From the NCBI GenBank assembly GCA_021825365.1, contig JAKAHR010000006.1, positions 1-64,000 on the forward strand: a stretch of DNA of 64,000 nt, in the 5' to 3' direction. Shown piece by piece: positions 41,758 to 51,411 of the stretch; positions within the stretch are counted from its first letter, which is position 1; the number at the start of each line of letters is the position of its first letter. The translations under genes and the position numbers were made by a program. The DNA is from Nitrospirota bacterium (GTDB lineage: Bacteria; Nitrospirota; Thermodesulfovibrionia; Thermodesulfovibrionales; UBA6898). The notes under the pieces were generated by a model, which made no database searches, was not told the DNA's origin, and worked only from the letters and a program-made list of their open reading frames with translations.

Positions 41758-42612
41758 TTGGCAAGGATCGGGATTATGCAGGGCAGGCTTGTTCCAGCGG
41801 CAGATACTCGCATACAATATTTCCCGCGTGACAAATGGGCTGAGGAGTTTAAGCTTGCGGCGTCGGCAGGACTGGACTGTATTGAATGGATTTATGATCT
41901 GTACGGGGCTGATATTAATCCGCTCGCCAAAGATCGGGGAATAGATGAGATAAAGTCTCTTTCACAGGAGCATGGGATTCAGGTGCTTTCCGTGTGCGCT
42001 GACTATTTCATGGACAGACCACTTGTGAGGGCGGATGCCTCGGATATCGAAGATAGGCTGAAAACCCTGGTCTGGCTTATGCATCGTTGCCATGCGTGCG
42101 GCATAAGCCGTATCATACTTCCTTTTGTCGATATCTCCCGGATGGAAACCGACGCCGAAGCGGCCGGTGTAGTTACGGTAATCGAGAAAGCCCTGGATGC
42201 TGCCGGTAAATTGGGTGTAGAAATACATCTTGAGACGTCCCTTGCCCCTGAGAGGTTTGTGGACTTGATTGATCGTCTACCTCATGAACTGGTGAAGATC
42301 AATTATGATTCTGGAAACAGCGCGGCGCTTGGTTTTCATCCCCGTGATGAGTTTGCCGCCTATGGCAAGCGAGTGGGAAGTGTACACATCAAGGATCGTA
42401 TCCGGGGTGGCGGAACAGTGCCGTTGGGACGGGGGGACGCGGATTTCCCGGCTCTCTTTGAGTGTTTGAAGAGAGTCGGTTACCAAGGGGATTTTATTCT
42501 CCAGGTTGCACGAGATGTGCCAGGTGCCGAAGTGGCGTGGGCTCGGAAGAACACGGTTTTTGTCATGGATTACTTGCGTGCTTATAAACCGGGTGCCTGT
42601 TATGGTATCTAA
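41758..42612 (+). CDS. Sugar phosphate isomerase/epimerase (TIM barrel, xylose-isomerase-like)
   Basis: A 284-residue AP-endonuclease-2-fold TIM barrel. Metal ligands of this family are suggested by ECxx-type acidic residues: GLDCIEWIYDL, HLETSLAPERFVDLI, INYDSGNSAAL and VHIKDR. The start is TTG with a strong AAAGGAG site. Relatives act as inosose or keto-sugar isomerases and epimerases. With the Gfo/Idh/MocA-type dehydrogenase and the SDR that follow, the trio resembles inositol- or keto-sugar-converting modules, here placed in an O-antigen locus. Confidence 0.85.
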   Translation: MARIGIMQGRLVPAADTRIQYFPRDKWAEEFKLAASAGLDCIEWIYDLYGADINPLAKDRGIDEIKSLSQEHGIQVLSVCADYFMDRPLVRADASDIEDRLKTLVWLMHRCHACGISRIILPFVDISRMETDAEAAGVVTVIEKALDAAGKLGVEIHLETSLAPERFVDLIDRLPHELVKINYDSGNSAALGFHPRDEFAAYGKRVGSVHIKDRIRGGGTVPLGRGDADFPALFECLKRVGYQGDFILQVARDVPGAEVAWARKNTVFVMDYLRAYKPGACYGI

Positions 42613-42668
42613 TCGGGTAGCAGAGTTCCACGGGCTTGCCCGTGGGTATCTACGAAAGAGGAAATGAT

Positions 42669-43739
42669 ATGAAAGTCCTGATAGTGGGCTTAGGCGGGAT
42701 CGGACAACGCCACGTTCGTAATCTGCGAACATTGCTGGGGGCTGCCGTCGACATTATGGCGTATCGTATCCGGAGAGAATCCCCCGTGTTGACTGACAAA
42801 CTGGAGGTCGAACAAGGCAGGACCCTTGAGGAGAAGTACAATATCAGGGTGTTTGGAAATATGAATCAGGCGCTCGATCAAAGGCCTGAAGCTGTTTTTG
42901 TATGCAATCCAAGCAGTCTCCACATTTCGATAGCGATGATGGCAGCGCAAGCGGGCTGTCATTTGTTTATTGAAAAGCCTTTGTCTCAGGATTACAACGG
43001 GGTTGAAGATCTGATCAATGAAGTGGAGAAACGGAATCTCGTATCACTAGTGGGTTACCAGATGCGCTTTCATCCGTGTATCCTGAGCCTGCGCTCTTTT
43101 CTACAGCAACGTCTCGTCGGCAGAATTCTGGCCGTGCGTGCTCAAGTTGGGGAGTATCTGCCCGGGTGGCACAAGTATGAAGATTATAGGCAGATGTATG
43201 CATCACGAAAGGATCTCGGAGGCGGGGTCATACTTTCCCAGATTCATGAGATGGACTACCTGTTTTCTCTATTTGGCATGCCTCACCGCATCTTTGCGCT
43301 GGGCGGCCATCTCAGCAGCTTGGAGATCGATGTTGAAGATACTGCCAGTATTCTTATGGAATGCGTTGTTGAAGGCAGGTCTCTTCCGGTGCATCTACAT
43401 CAGGACTATGTGCAGCGCCCGCCTAGCCGCACATGTGAGATAATAGGAGATGCCGGGAAGATTCTGATCGATTTTTTCGCGCTGTCGGTGCAGGTTTTCG
43501 GTAACGACGGCGCTCTCATCGAAAATATTACCTTTGAAGGCTTTCAGCGCAATCAACTATTTTTGGATGAATTGGAGCATTTTCTGGAATGTATGAAGGG
43601 CCGACAGTCACCTGTGGTGAACGTCCGCGAAGGAGCTCAGAGTCTGCGCATCGCTCTCGCTGCCAAGGAGTCTTTGGCCACGGGACAGGTAGTAAGTTTG
43701 AAGGGAAACGATGGACAAGGCGAGAAGAAATCTTTTTGA
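42669..43739 (+). CDS. Gfo/Idh/MocA-family oxidoreductase
   Basis: A 356-residue NAD(P)-dependent dehydrogenase with Rossmann motif VLIVGLGGIGQRHVRNL, the EKPLSQDYNGVEDLI motif (Lys-Pro of the family), and DLGGGVILSQIHEMDYLFSLFG for the substrate domain with the conserved His. The ATG at 42669 with a GAGG-type ribosome site is preferred over the ATG at 42636. It overlaps the next gene by 29 bases. It likely oxidises or reduces a sugar intermediate of this locus. Confidence 0.88.
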   Translation: MKVLIVGLGGIGQRHVRNLRTLLGAAVDIMAYRIRRESPVLTDKLEVEQGRTLEEKYNIRVFGNMNQALDQRPEAVFVCNPSSLHISIAMMAAQAGCHLFIEKPLSQDYNGVEDLINEVEKRNLVSLVGYQMRFHPCILSLRSFLQQRLVGRILAVRAQVGEYLPGWHKYEDYRQMYASRKDLGGGVILSQIHEMDYLFSLFGMPHRIFALGGHLSSLEIDVEDTASILMECVVEGRSLPVHLHQDYVQRPPSRTCEIIGDAGKILIDFFALSVQVFGNDGALIENITFEGFQRNQLFLDELEHFLECMKGRQSPVVNVREGAQSLRIALAAKESLATGQVVSLKGNDGQGEKKSF

Positions 43740-44544
43740 TCTCGAGGGGCGTGTAGCAGTCATAACAGGCGGTGCCGGGCTCCTCGGACAGAAGCACGCT
43801 GAGATTATCGCAGATGCCGGCGGCGTGCCGGTTTTGGCTGACACAAGACTAATAAGATCCGAAGTGAGGGATCGCGAGTGGGGTGAGCGCTTTGGCGCTT
43901 CAGCCTCTGATATTCAGGTGGATATAACTCAGTCGGATCAGGTCAGGGGGCTGCTTGAAAGCATCCTATCGCGATACGGCCGCGTGGATATCTTGATTAA
44001 TAACGCTGCAAACAATCCCAAGGTGGAAGCAACGTCTGATGTGCCGTGGTCGCGCCTGGAAAACTTTTCATTGAACCAATGGGCAGCGGACTTGGCTGTA
44101 GGACTCACCGGTGCATTTCTTTGTAGCCAGATCATAGGGAGCGAAATGGCGCGGCGTAAGAGAGGTGTAATCGTAAATGTGGCGTCAGATCTGGCCGTGA
44201 TCGCTCCGGACCAGAGATTGTATCGCCAGGAAGGCTTTCCAAACGAACAGCAGCCAGTCAAACCCGTTACGTATTCCGTTGTAAAGACTGGGCTGATCGG
44301 GTTGACCCGCTATCTGGCTACGTATTGGGCTGACTCAGGTGTGCGCGTCAATGCGGTCTCTCCAGGCGGTGTATACAACGGACAACCTGAGGCATTCGTC
44401 CAGCGACTTGCCAACCTTATTCCGATGGGACGTATGGCGAATGTGGATGAATATAAGGGAGCTATCCTGTTTCTTTGCTCCGATGCTTCATCGTATATGA
44501 CGGGAGCGAATCTGATTGTGGATGGAGGCAGGAGCTGTTGGTAA
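43711..44544 (+). CDS. Short-chain dehydrogenase/reductase
   Basis: A 277-residue classical SDR: VAVITGGAGLLGQKHAEI (NAD-binding), LINNAANNP, VIVNVASDLAV (catalytic Ser), then TYSVVKTGLIGLTRYLATYW giving YxxxK, and VNAVSPGGVYNGQP. The C-terminal GANLIVDGGRSCW is typical of sugar- and acyl-reducing SDRs. It probably works with the two preceding enzymes on a keto-sugar. A clean ribosome site is not obvious, which fits coupling to the upstream gene through the 29-base overlap. Confidence 0.88.
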   Translation: MDKARRNLFDLEGRVAVITGGAGLLGQKHAEIIADAGGVPVLADTRLIRSEVRDREWGERFGASASDIQVDITQSDQVRGLLESILSRYGRVDILINNAANNPKVEATSDVPWSRLENFSLNQWAADLAVGLTGAFLCSQIIGSEMARRKRGVIVNVASDLAVIAPDQRLYRQEGFPNEQQPVKPVTYSVVKTGLIGLTRYLATYWADSGVRVNAVSPGGVYNGQPEAFVQRLANLIPMGRMANVDEYKGAILFLCSDASSYMTGANLIVDGGRSCW

Positions 44545-44623
44545 GGTGGCGGTTTGAATAATGAACAAAGCCGATCTTCTTTGAGCGTGCTTAAGTCAGC
44601 GGGCTCAACAGGCGGATGACCGG

Positions 44624-45820
44624 ATGAGTATGCTTTCGACAGAACTCGAAGAGCTGCTTGCGGAGGGAATTGATTCAGTCCTGCAACGTGAACGGAATAC
44701 CTATGATGAGCTGACAACCCCTCTTGACAAGGAGGTGGTCCTATTCGGCGCAGGAAATTTAGGCAGGAAAACACTGGCAGGGTTGCTGCGTCTTGGCGTT
44801 CGGCCGCTGGTATTTGCGGACAACAATCCTGCTCTTTGGGGAAAACATGTAGACGGTTTACGTGTGCTTTCTCCCCGGGACGCGGCGGACAGGTATGGGA
44901 AGAGTGCATCCTTCGTGATAACTATCTGGAGGGGAGAGGGAACAGATAGAATGCCTGAGAGGAGGCAGCAGTTAATCAACCTCCAGTGTTCGAAGGTCGT
45001 GTCTTTTGTCCCGTTGTTCTGGAAGTTTCCCGATATCTTTCTACCCCATTATGCCATTGATCTGCCTCATAAGGTCTACGAACAACACAGCGAAGTGCGT
45101 CAGGCCTTTGCACTGTGGGGAGACGACGCCTCGCGCCTCGAGTATCTTGCTCAATTAAGGTGGAGAATGCTTTCAGATTTTGACGGCCTGCCGCTACCGG
45201 TTAAGCATAAGATCTATTTTCCTACTGACCTTGTACAGGTGACAGGGGATGATCTGTTTGTGGATTGTGGCGCTTTTGACGGAGATACAGTAAGAAGTTT
45301 TCTACACGAGCGGCACGAATCCTTCAGCAAAATCGTCGCACTCGAACCGGACCCGGTGAACTTCGGGAAACTTGAAAACTACGTTTCGAAACTACCCCGG
45401 AATATCCGGGACAAGATGATTGTATATCCGATGGCTGCGGGAGCTTGCAGGGGTAAGGTGCGCTTTGACGCTACGGGGACTGAGTCGTCTTCGGTCGGTA
45501 GCGCCGGGACAATGGAAATCGACTGCATCACCCTGGATGAGATACTTGACGGGGCCGGCTCATCATATATAAAACTGGACATCGAAGGTGCAGAGCCCGA
45601 CGCTCTCGCTGGGTGCCGCAATGCAATAAAGAATGCTTCCGCTGTTTTGGCCGTCTGCGTCTATCATCGTCAGGATCACGTGTGGCGGATACCGCTGATG
45701 ATACGTGAGATGTCGGATCAGTACCGTTTCTTCCTTCGGCCACATCTGCTTGAAGGCTGGGATCTCGTCTGTTATGCAATTCCGGTGGCGAGGCTGGTTG
45801 AAGGAGATAGGCGGGGGTAA
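44624..45820 (+). CDS. FkbM-family methyltransferase with an N-terminal Rossmann-like segment
   Basis: A 398-residue protein. Residues about 35-65 read VVLFGAGNLGRKTLAGLLRLGVRPLVFADNNP, a nucleotide-binding fold as in many sugar-modifying proteins. From residue 205 there is an FkbM-type SAM methyltransferase: DLFVDCGAFDGDTVRSF, KIVALEPDPVNFGKLENY and YIKLDIEGAEPDALAGC. It should O-methylate a sugar of the polysaccharide. Two bases separate it from the next methyltransferase, so the pair forms a decoration unit. Confidence 0.87.
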   Translation: MSMLSTELEELLAEGIDSVLQRERNTYDELTTPLDKEVVLFGAGNLGRKTLAGLLRLGVRPLVFADNNPALWGKHVDGLRVLSPRDAADRYGKSASFVITIWRGEGTDRMPERRQQLINLQCSKVVSFVPLFWKFPDIFLPHYAIDLPHKVYEQHSEVRQAFALWGDDASRLEYLAQLRWRMLSDFDGLPLPVKHKIYFPTDLVQVTGDDLFVDCGAFDGDTVRSFLHERHESFSKIVALEPDPVNFGKLENYVSKLPRNIRDKMIVYPMAAGACRGKVRFDATGTESSSVGSAGTMEIDCITLDEILDGAGSSYIKLDIEGAEPDALAGCRNAIKNASAVLAVCVYHRQDHVWRIPLMIREMSDQYRFFLRPHLLEGWDLVCYAIPVARLVEGDRRG

Positions 45821-45822
45821 AT

Positions 45823-47028
45823 ATGAAGAAGACGTGGCCGAAGGAATGCCGAAATTGTCCCGTTTGCGGGAGGTCAGATAAAAAGCTCCTTTTTACTCAG
45901 CGGTTTTCCGCCATGTCGTCCGGCGCCATTCTTGACGGGTACGATGTTGTCGTTTGCGAACAATGCGGATTCTGTTTTGCCGACAATCTCCCCGACCAAC
46001 TGGCCTTCGATGAGTACTATCGCGAAATGTCGAAATACGAGCATCGTGACCGAGGGGGACAACAGACGGAATCAGACACACGGCGTTATCCCGTAACGGC
46101 TCGATTTATCAGGAATTTTGTATTAGATCATAAAGCTCGAATTTTGGATATTGGATGCGCTACGGGCGGCTTACTATACGAATTTAAGAAGAACGGGTAC
46201 GGGAATTTAATGGGACTGGACCCGTCGCCCGTCTGTGCTGTTATCGCAAAGGAACTTTACGGCGTCCCCGTTATGACTGGCGCTCTTTCTGAGATGTCTG
46301 ATGGAATTGGTCCTTTTGATCTTATTATCCTGTGCGCGGTACTTGAGCATATATCTCACCTGCGCGCGTTGATGCAACAGATCAGGAATCTTCTTTCTGG
46401 TGAAGGTGTCGTTTATGTCGAAGTCCCTGATGTCACAAAATTTCCGGATTCCTGTGATACTGCCTTCCAGGAATTTAGTGTTGAGCACATTAACTTCTTC
46501 TCTCCCATTTCCCTTGTTAACCTGTTGAAGGCTTGTGGTTTTGAACAAGTTTCGCTGCAGCAGACGGTGGTCGAACAGAGTGCGGGGAGGATCACCCATG
46601 ACATAAAGGCTGTCTTCAAGAAAGGTGAAGTCGCGCCCCCTTCAAGCCTTTTCCGTGACATGGAGAGCAGGCCAGCGCTATCCGCGTACATCGCCTGTTC
46701 AGAAGAGGTCGAGAGGAGAATCCTCAGCATTGTGAACGCATGGGTGGATAGCGGCAAACCGATCATTGTCTGGGGTGCGGGCACGCACACCCAACGTTTG
46801 CTGGCAACAAGCAGTCTGGCAAAGGCGAATATTCTTTTTTTTGTGGACTCAAATCCCACATACCAGAGTAAGCAGCTGAACGGTATCCCGATTATTGCTC
46901 CGTCGGACGTTAAAGATAAGTCTGAACCGATTTTGATCTCCTCAAGAGATTTTCAGCAGGAAATTATAAAAGTGATTCGTGATGAGCTTCACTGCGATAA
47001 CGATCTTATACTCTTATACGAACTGTAG
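45823..47028 (+). CDS. C-methyltransferase-like SAM enzyme with zinc-binding N-terminus
   Basis: A 401-residue enzyme with a zinc-finger-like start (CRNCPVCG and CEQCGFCFADNL), a SAM-binding core (LDIGCATGGLLYEF, LDPSPVCAVIAKE) and a C-terminal Rossmann domain (IIVWGAGTHTQRLLATS, VDSNPTYQSKQLNGIPI). This three-part build is that of NDP-sugar C-methyltransferases such as TylC3. Branched sugars fit the pathway predicted from the upstream genes. It overlaps nothing, lying two bases after the FkbM gene and 16 bases before the GT2 gene. Confidence 0.85.
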   Translation: MKKTWPKECRNCPVCGRSDKKLLFTQRFSAMSSGAILDGYDVVVCEQCGFCFADNLPDQLAFDEYYREMSKYEHRDRGGQQTESDTRRYPVTARFIRNFVLDHKARILDIGCATGGLLYEFKKNGYGNLMGLDPSPVCAVIAKELYGVPVMTGALSEMSDGIGPFDLIILCAVLEHISHLRALMQQIRNLLSGEGVVYVEVPDVTKFPDSCDTAFQEFSVEHINFFSPISLVNLLKACGFEQVSLQQTVVEQSAGRITHDIKAVFKKGEVAPPSSLFRDMESRPALSAYIACSEEVERRILSIVNAWVDSGKPIIVWGAGTHTQRLLATSSLAKANILFFVDSNPTYQSKQLNGIPIIAPSDVKDKSEPILISSRDFQQEIIKVIRDELHCDNDLILLYEL

Positions 47029-47044
47029 GATGTGAGGAATTGCC

Positions 47045-47980
47045 ATGAAACTTATCAGTATCTTAACACCTTGTTATAACGAAGAGGACAACGTTAGAGA
47101 TGTTTATTATCAGGTAAAACAGATTTTCGAAAATCTCGGATCTTACAGATATGAGCATGTTTTTATCGATAATGCTTCAAAGGACAGGACCTCGACTATA
47201 CTCAAGGAAATTGCCGCGCATGACAAAAACGTTAAACTCATCATTAATACAAAGAATTTTGGATCGTATCGCTCCCCCATGCACGGACTGTTTCAAACAA
47301 AAGGGGATGCGGTTATTCCATTGGCCGCCGACTTGCAGGACCCTCCTGAATTGATTTCAGAATTCTTAAGAAAGTGGGAAGATGGCCATAAGATTGTGGC
47401 TGCGGTGAAGAAGAAATCACTTGAATCACCCATCATGGCAGCTGTGCGACAGCTCTATTACAGGCTGATCTCCTATTTGTCCGAGGACACCGAGCAGATC
47501 AGAAATTTCACCGGATATGGTCTGTATGATAGGGAGGTTCTTAACCTGATCAAGAGTACCGGGGATCATTATCCCTACACGCGGGGATTAATTTGTGACA
47601 TGGGATTCGATATTGCCCGTATAGAATACGTCCGGCCTGAAAGGAAGAAGGGTTTTTCAAAACACAGCCTGTACGACCTTTACATTCAGGCGATGAATGG
47701 CATTACCCATCATTCGAAAATGCCTCTTCGGCTGGCGACATTTGTTGGATTCTTCATGGCGGTTATCAGTATCATGGTAGCCTTCGGCTATACGGTATAC
47801 AAGCTCATCTATTGGAAGAGCTTTACCGTCGGAATAGCCCCATTGGTGATAGGCCTGTTCTTTTTTGCCGGCTTACAACTGGTATTCCTAGGCATTATTG
47901 GTGAGTACGTCGGCGCTATTTACAGCCGTCTTTTCCAGAGATGGCTCGTGGTAGAAAAAGAGCGTATCAATTTTGATTAG
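47045..47980 (+). CDS. Polyprenyl-phosphate glycosyltransferase (GtrB/DPM1-like)
   Basis: A 311-residue family 2 glycosyltransferase with two C-terminal membrane segments (about 232-255 and 268-292). Key parts are TPCYNEEDNVRDVYYQV, FIDNASKDRTSTILKEI and the metal site ADLQDPPELI. GtrB proteins move a sugar onto undecaprenyl phosphate. The following GtrA-type flippase candidate overlaps it by eight bases, completing the classical GtrB-GtrA pair. The region is visibly more AT-rich than the flanking rfb and rml genes. Confidence 0.9.
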   Translation: MKLISILTPCYNEEDNVRDVYYQVKQIFENLGSYRYEHVFIDNASKDRTSTILKEIAAHDKNVKLIINTKNFGSYRSPMHGLFQTKGDAVIPLAADLQDPPELISEFLRKWEDGHKIVAAVKKKSLESPIMAAVRQLYYRLISYLSEDTEQIRNFTGYGLYDREVLNLIKSTGDHYPYTRGLICDMGFDIARIEYVRPERKKGFSKHSLYDLYIQAMNGITHHSKMPLRLATFVGFFMAVISIMVAFGYTVYKLIYWKSFTVGIAPLVIGLFFFAGLQLVFLGIIGEYVGAIYSRLFQRWLVVEKERINFD

Positions 47981-48377
47981 CGCGTCTCTGCAGCGCGCAT
48001 ATAACAGCAGACCTCTTCGGTTTCTTGTTGCTGGCGGCTGGAATACAGTCTTTAGTTATGTCTCGTTGGCCCTTCTGTATTATATTTTTTCTAGCCAGAT
48101 ACACTATATGGTTATTCTGGTCTTCTCTTCAGTCGTGAATATCACGCAGGCCTACGTGTGTCACAAGTTCTTTGTCTTCAAGACAAAGGGAAATTATTTA
48201 AAGGAATACCTGAGGTACTACATGGTATATTCAATTCCCATGGCTCTCGGTTTCGTTTTTTTCCCTTTTTGTATCGAGGTGTTGAAGATGAATTTCTATT
48301 TTACGCAGGCGCTGCTGACTTTTGTTACGGTCATCATCAGCTATTTTGGGCACAAGAATATCTCTTTTAAGGTGTGA
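47973..48377 (+). CDS. GtrA-family membrane protein
   Basis: A 134-residue protein with four hydrophobic segments and the family pattern RFLVAGGWNTVFSYVSLALLYY at the start and FTQALLTFVTVIISYFGHKNISFKV at the end. GtrA proteins are thought to flip the lipid-linked sugar made by GtrB. The start is TTG, overlapping the gtrB-like gene by eight bases. The next gene follows after 33 bases and can accept the flipped sugar. Confidence 0.88.
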   Translation: MISASLQRAYNSRPLRFLVAGGWNTVFSYVSLALLYYIFSSQIHYMVILVFSSVVNITQAYVCHKFFVFKTKGNYLKEYLRYYMVYSIPMALGFVFFPFCIEVLKMNFYFTQALLTFVTVIISYFGHKNISFKV

Positions 48378-48410
48378 TGCGTACGGGTGAACTAGCCTGG
48401 GCGGCAAGAT

Positions 48411-50870
48411 ATGTCTGACCGAAGACTCTTGTGGGGATCGTTATTGTTCGGCCTTATCCTCATTTTTTGTCTCGTCTATCGCGATCTCCTTTTGACCAGG
48501 AAGATCTTCACGCATGATTCCATCATCTGGTACGGCAGCTATCATTACCTTGTCGACAGCCTCAGCCGGGGTGTCTTCCCCTACTGGGACCCCTATCTGC
48601 AGGGGGGCACCTTCTTTTACCCCCACGTCGCCCTCAACGGGCTCGATCCGCTTTTGCTCGTTGCCGCTGCCGCCATAAGAATATTCCCTCTATCCCCTTT
48701 ATCGGTATACACGTTCCACCATCTGCTTCACTTATTTATCTTTTCGTGGGGGGCCTACCTGCTGTACAGGAGGATAGCCGGCTGCGGAGTGAGTTCCCTG
48801 CTTGCTGCTGCTGTTCTCACTTATTCCCTCTCAGGCAGCTATTTTGTTCAGGGCGGAACGATCGGGCTGGCGCTGTTTGCTCCCATGACCATGTATTTTC
48901 TGCTTCTCTTTATCGACCATATCCACGACCGGAGGCGGTATCTGTATCTCAGTGTGATAACGCTTCTCTCCGGCATCTCGATGACGATCATGATTCCTGT
49001 CTATTATGTGTTCAATCTGGTCGCATTTGGAGCCGTGCTGTTCCTCGTGAAGGTGTATGATGTTCGGGAAACGGTCAGGTCTTTTCGTGACCGGAGGGTG
49101 ATCTCCGCCTCCCTGGTTTCCGTGGCGCTGGTGCTTTGCATGGCGGCTCCTCCCCTGTCGGTGATGTTCAGGGATGCCTCGGCAGGTGGAGAACTCTTCC
49201 CGATGCTACGCATCGTGCAGAAGAATGACGGCTACTTCAAGAAGATCGTAGCCTCCGATGTAACGACGGATGTGTTGTCCCCCCGGTTTACGGAGCAAAA
49301 GGGGGTCTTTGTTTCCTGGGGTAATCTCGTTGCGATGGTCCACCCTGACGTTTTTGAAACTATTCCCTATTTCAGAGATGACCTGCTTGCAGAGGTAACG
49401 GGCTATATCGGCATCATCCCCCTGATTATCGTCTTCATCGGCATCGCGTACGGCTCTTCCCGTTTCCGGTACCTGGCCCTGATCATGCTTGCGGTCATCG
49501 GGCTGAACATGTTCAGTATTCAGGGCATGAGCGGTAAACCCTTCAATGCGGTGCAGAAGGTCTTCAACATCATCTTCCCCCCCCTGAAGATGATGGAGGC
49601 CCGGGAGATCCTCGGGTCGTATTTCCAGATATATTTGTGTATGCTTCTTGCGCTGGGACTTTCCCGGCTGACGGATGCCGAGACGGTTGTTGGTTTCCTG
49701 AAGAAGAGATACCGGGTGATCATAGGGCTCTGCGCAGCGATCATCATCCTGAAATGCATCATCACCCGGGTGTATACCGGAAGGCTTTTTTTTGCATCAA
49801 CGACCGATCTCCTTGTCCTCGTGCAGCTCGTCCTGTTTGGATCCCTTGTCTGGCTGGTTCAGAGAAAGGCCGTCGCCGCGAGGTTTTTTTACGTATGCCT
49901 GGCCCTGCTGTTTTTTGCCGAGACGTATATGTTTTTGTCCGGCGGTATCAAGTACGTCTTGATGGACAGCCGTGAGCACTATTCCCTGGTGGATGCCTCA
50001 AGCGAGCGGAAGGGGTATCCTTTTGACTATTTCAAGCAGCCCCTGGTGGTGAGGCCAAATATCGCCTTCGGAGAATCGATGCTGAAGACCTCCGGGGTCC
50101 TTACGTATGGAAATAACCACAGCATGTTTACGACAAAGCGGTACTACGACCTGCTCACCAATGTGCCCATTGGCAACCAACTCGCCGTGTCCGGAGTGAT
50201 AAGGCCGGTCGTCAGATTCTTTCCCCAGCAGAGGGTATATGCCGTTGCCGACAGGAATGAGTTGCTCACCTTTCTTGCGACGGCTGACGAGAGGCAATTG
50301 GCGGATTCCCTTTTCATCGAAAGTCGCAAAGCGGCAGATGGTCCTGCCCGGACCGGGGATATCAAGCCCTTTGCCTCTTACGAGGACGTTCCATCCCTTA
50401 CTCCGGGGGGCCTGATCAACTCCTCCCTTTCCTATATGAGGGGACATGGCCGGGAGATCGAGGGCGCCCGGGCTGAGCTGGCGAACAACCTGAATTCCCC
50501 GGATCCGCAGATCAGGGTGACCGGCTTCTCAGCCAATGAGATGACTGCGGTTATAAGGAATGACGTGGACGGATATTTCCTCTACAATGACGGATGGTCC
50601 AGATACTGGGAGGCATATGACAATGGCAGGAGGACCCCCGTCTTTATCTCCAACTACAACAGCAAGGCGGTCTTCCTGCCGCCGGGAGACCACACAGTCC
50701 GGTTCGTTTTCAATCCGATGCACTACAAAATGGCCCTCGCCGCATACTGCTTCGGACTGCTGACCGTCTCTGTCATGATCGGATGGTTCTTGGTGACAAA
50801 TGCAAGACACGGTATGGCGGATAGGCCTCAAAAGATCGCGGAAAATGATGGAAACCAGGGCCGGTCATGA
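48411..50870 (+). CDS. YfhO-like polytopic membrane glycosyltransferase
   Basis: An 819-residue protein with about a dozen hydrophobic segments and a long C-terminal soluble domain. The first loop has HDSIIWYGSYHYLVDSLSRGVFPYWDPYLQGGTFFYP, and the end reads YFLYNDGWSRYWEAYDNGRRTPV and VFLPPGDHTVRFVFNP, the YfhO/DUF2142-type signature of bacterial GT-C enzymes that glycosylate lipoteichoic acid or surface glycans. Placed after GtrB and GtrA it is the natural third partner that transfers the flipped sugar to the acceptor. Confidence 0.83.
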   Translation: MSDRRLLWGSLLFGLILIFCLVYRDLLLTRKIFTHDSIIWYGSYHYLVDSLSRGVFPYWDPYLQGGTFFYPHVALNGLDPLLLVAAAAIRIFPLSPLSVYTFHHLLHLFIFSWGAYLLYRRIAGCGVSSLLAAAVLTYSLSGSYFVQGGTIGLALFAPMTMYFLLLFIDHIHDRRRYLYLSVITLLSGISMTIMIPVYYVFNLVAFGAVLFLVKVYDVRETVRSFRDRRVISASLVSVALVLCMAAPPLSVMFRDASAGGELFPMLRIVQKNDGYFKKIVASDVTTDVLSPRFTEQKGVFVSWGNLVAMVHPDVFETIPYFRDDLLAEVTGYIGIIPLIIVFIGIAYGSSRFRYLALIMLAVIGLNMFSIQGMSGKPFNAVQKVFNIIFPPLKMMEAREILGSYFQIYLCMLLALGLSRLTDAETVVGFLKKRYRVIIGLCAAIIILKCIITRVYTGRLFFASTTDLLVLVQLVLFGSLVWLVQRKAVAARFFYVCLALLFFAETYMFLSGGIKYVLMDSREHYSLVDASSERKGYPFDYFKQPLVVRPNIAFGESMLKTSGVLTYGNNHSMFTTKRYYDLLTNVPIGNQLAVSGVIRPVVRFFPQQRVYAVADRNELLTFLATADERQLADSLFIESRKAADGPARTGDIKPFASYEDVPSLTPGGLINSSLSYMRGHGREIEGARAELANNLNSPDPQIRVTGFSANEMTAVIRNDVDGYFLYNDGWSRYWEAYDNGRRTPVFISNYNSKAVFLPPGDHTVRFVFNPMHYKMALAAYCFGLLTVSVMIGWFLVTNARHGMADRPQKIAENDGNQGRS

Positions 50871-50918
50871 ACCGACGCGCTACAGATTTTTTCAAAATCA
50901 CTGTGGTAAAATGCTATC

Positions 50919-51347
50919 ATGATTGAAGAAATCGGGACGGTCAAGAGCCTCGAAGGAGACATGGCCGTCGTCCTTGTCCCGAAAAAGAGCGCCTGCGATG
51001 GTTGCACCGCGGGGGCCTGCAAGCCGGAGAACCAGACGATGGAGATCGAGGCCCTCAACTGGGTCGGGGCGCAGGTCGGGCAACGGGTGAAGGTGGCGGT
51101 GAAGCCACTTACCTTTGTCAAAGGCTCCCTGGTCGTTTACGGGGTGCCGGCCCTGGCTCTGGTCATCGGCGCCGTCGTCGGCAAGGAATGGATGAGCAGG
51201 CTCTTTACGACCGCTGACCCTGACATCCTTTCGGCTGTCTGCGGGTTCAGCGCCCTGATCGTTGCCCTGGCAGGGGTGAAAATCTGGGCCCAGGCCGCCT
51301 CGGGGAATACCTCTTCCAAGCCCGTCATTGAAGAGATAGTGAGTTAG
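50919..51347 (+). CDS. rseC: RseC/MucC-family membrane protein
   Basis: A 142-residue protein with an N-terminal cysteine group C26-x2-C29-x4-C34 in SACDGCTAGACKP, a beta-rich section (NWVGAQVGQRVKVAVKP) and two membrane segments, the layout of RseC. RseC supports the Rnf-type SoxR-reducing system and sigma-E control in other bacteria. No rnf or sigma-E genes are in this window, so its partner is elsewhere. Confidence 0.85.
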   Translation: MIEEIGTVKSLEGDMAVVLVPKKSACDGCTAGACKPENQTMEIEALNWVGAQVGQRVKVAVKPLTFVKGSLVVYGVPALALVIGAVVGKEWMSRLFTTADPDILSAVCGFSALIVALAGVKIWAQAASGNTSSKPVIEEIVS

Positions 51348-51411
51348 CAGGGGCGTCTGCCTTTGCACATGATGTACTTGCTGTATCCTAATCTATTTCG
51401 AGGGGGACTGC

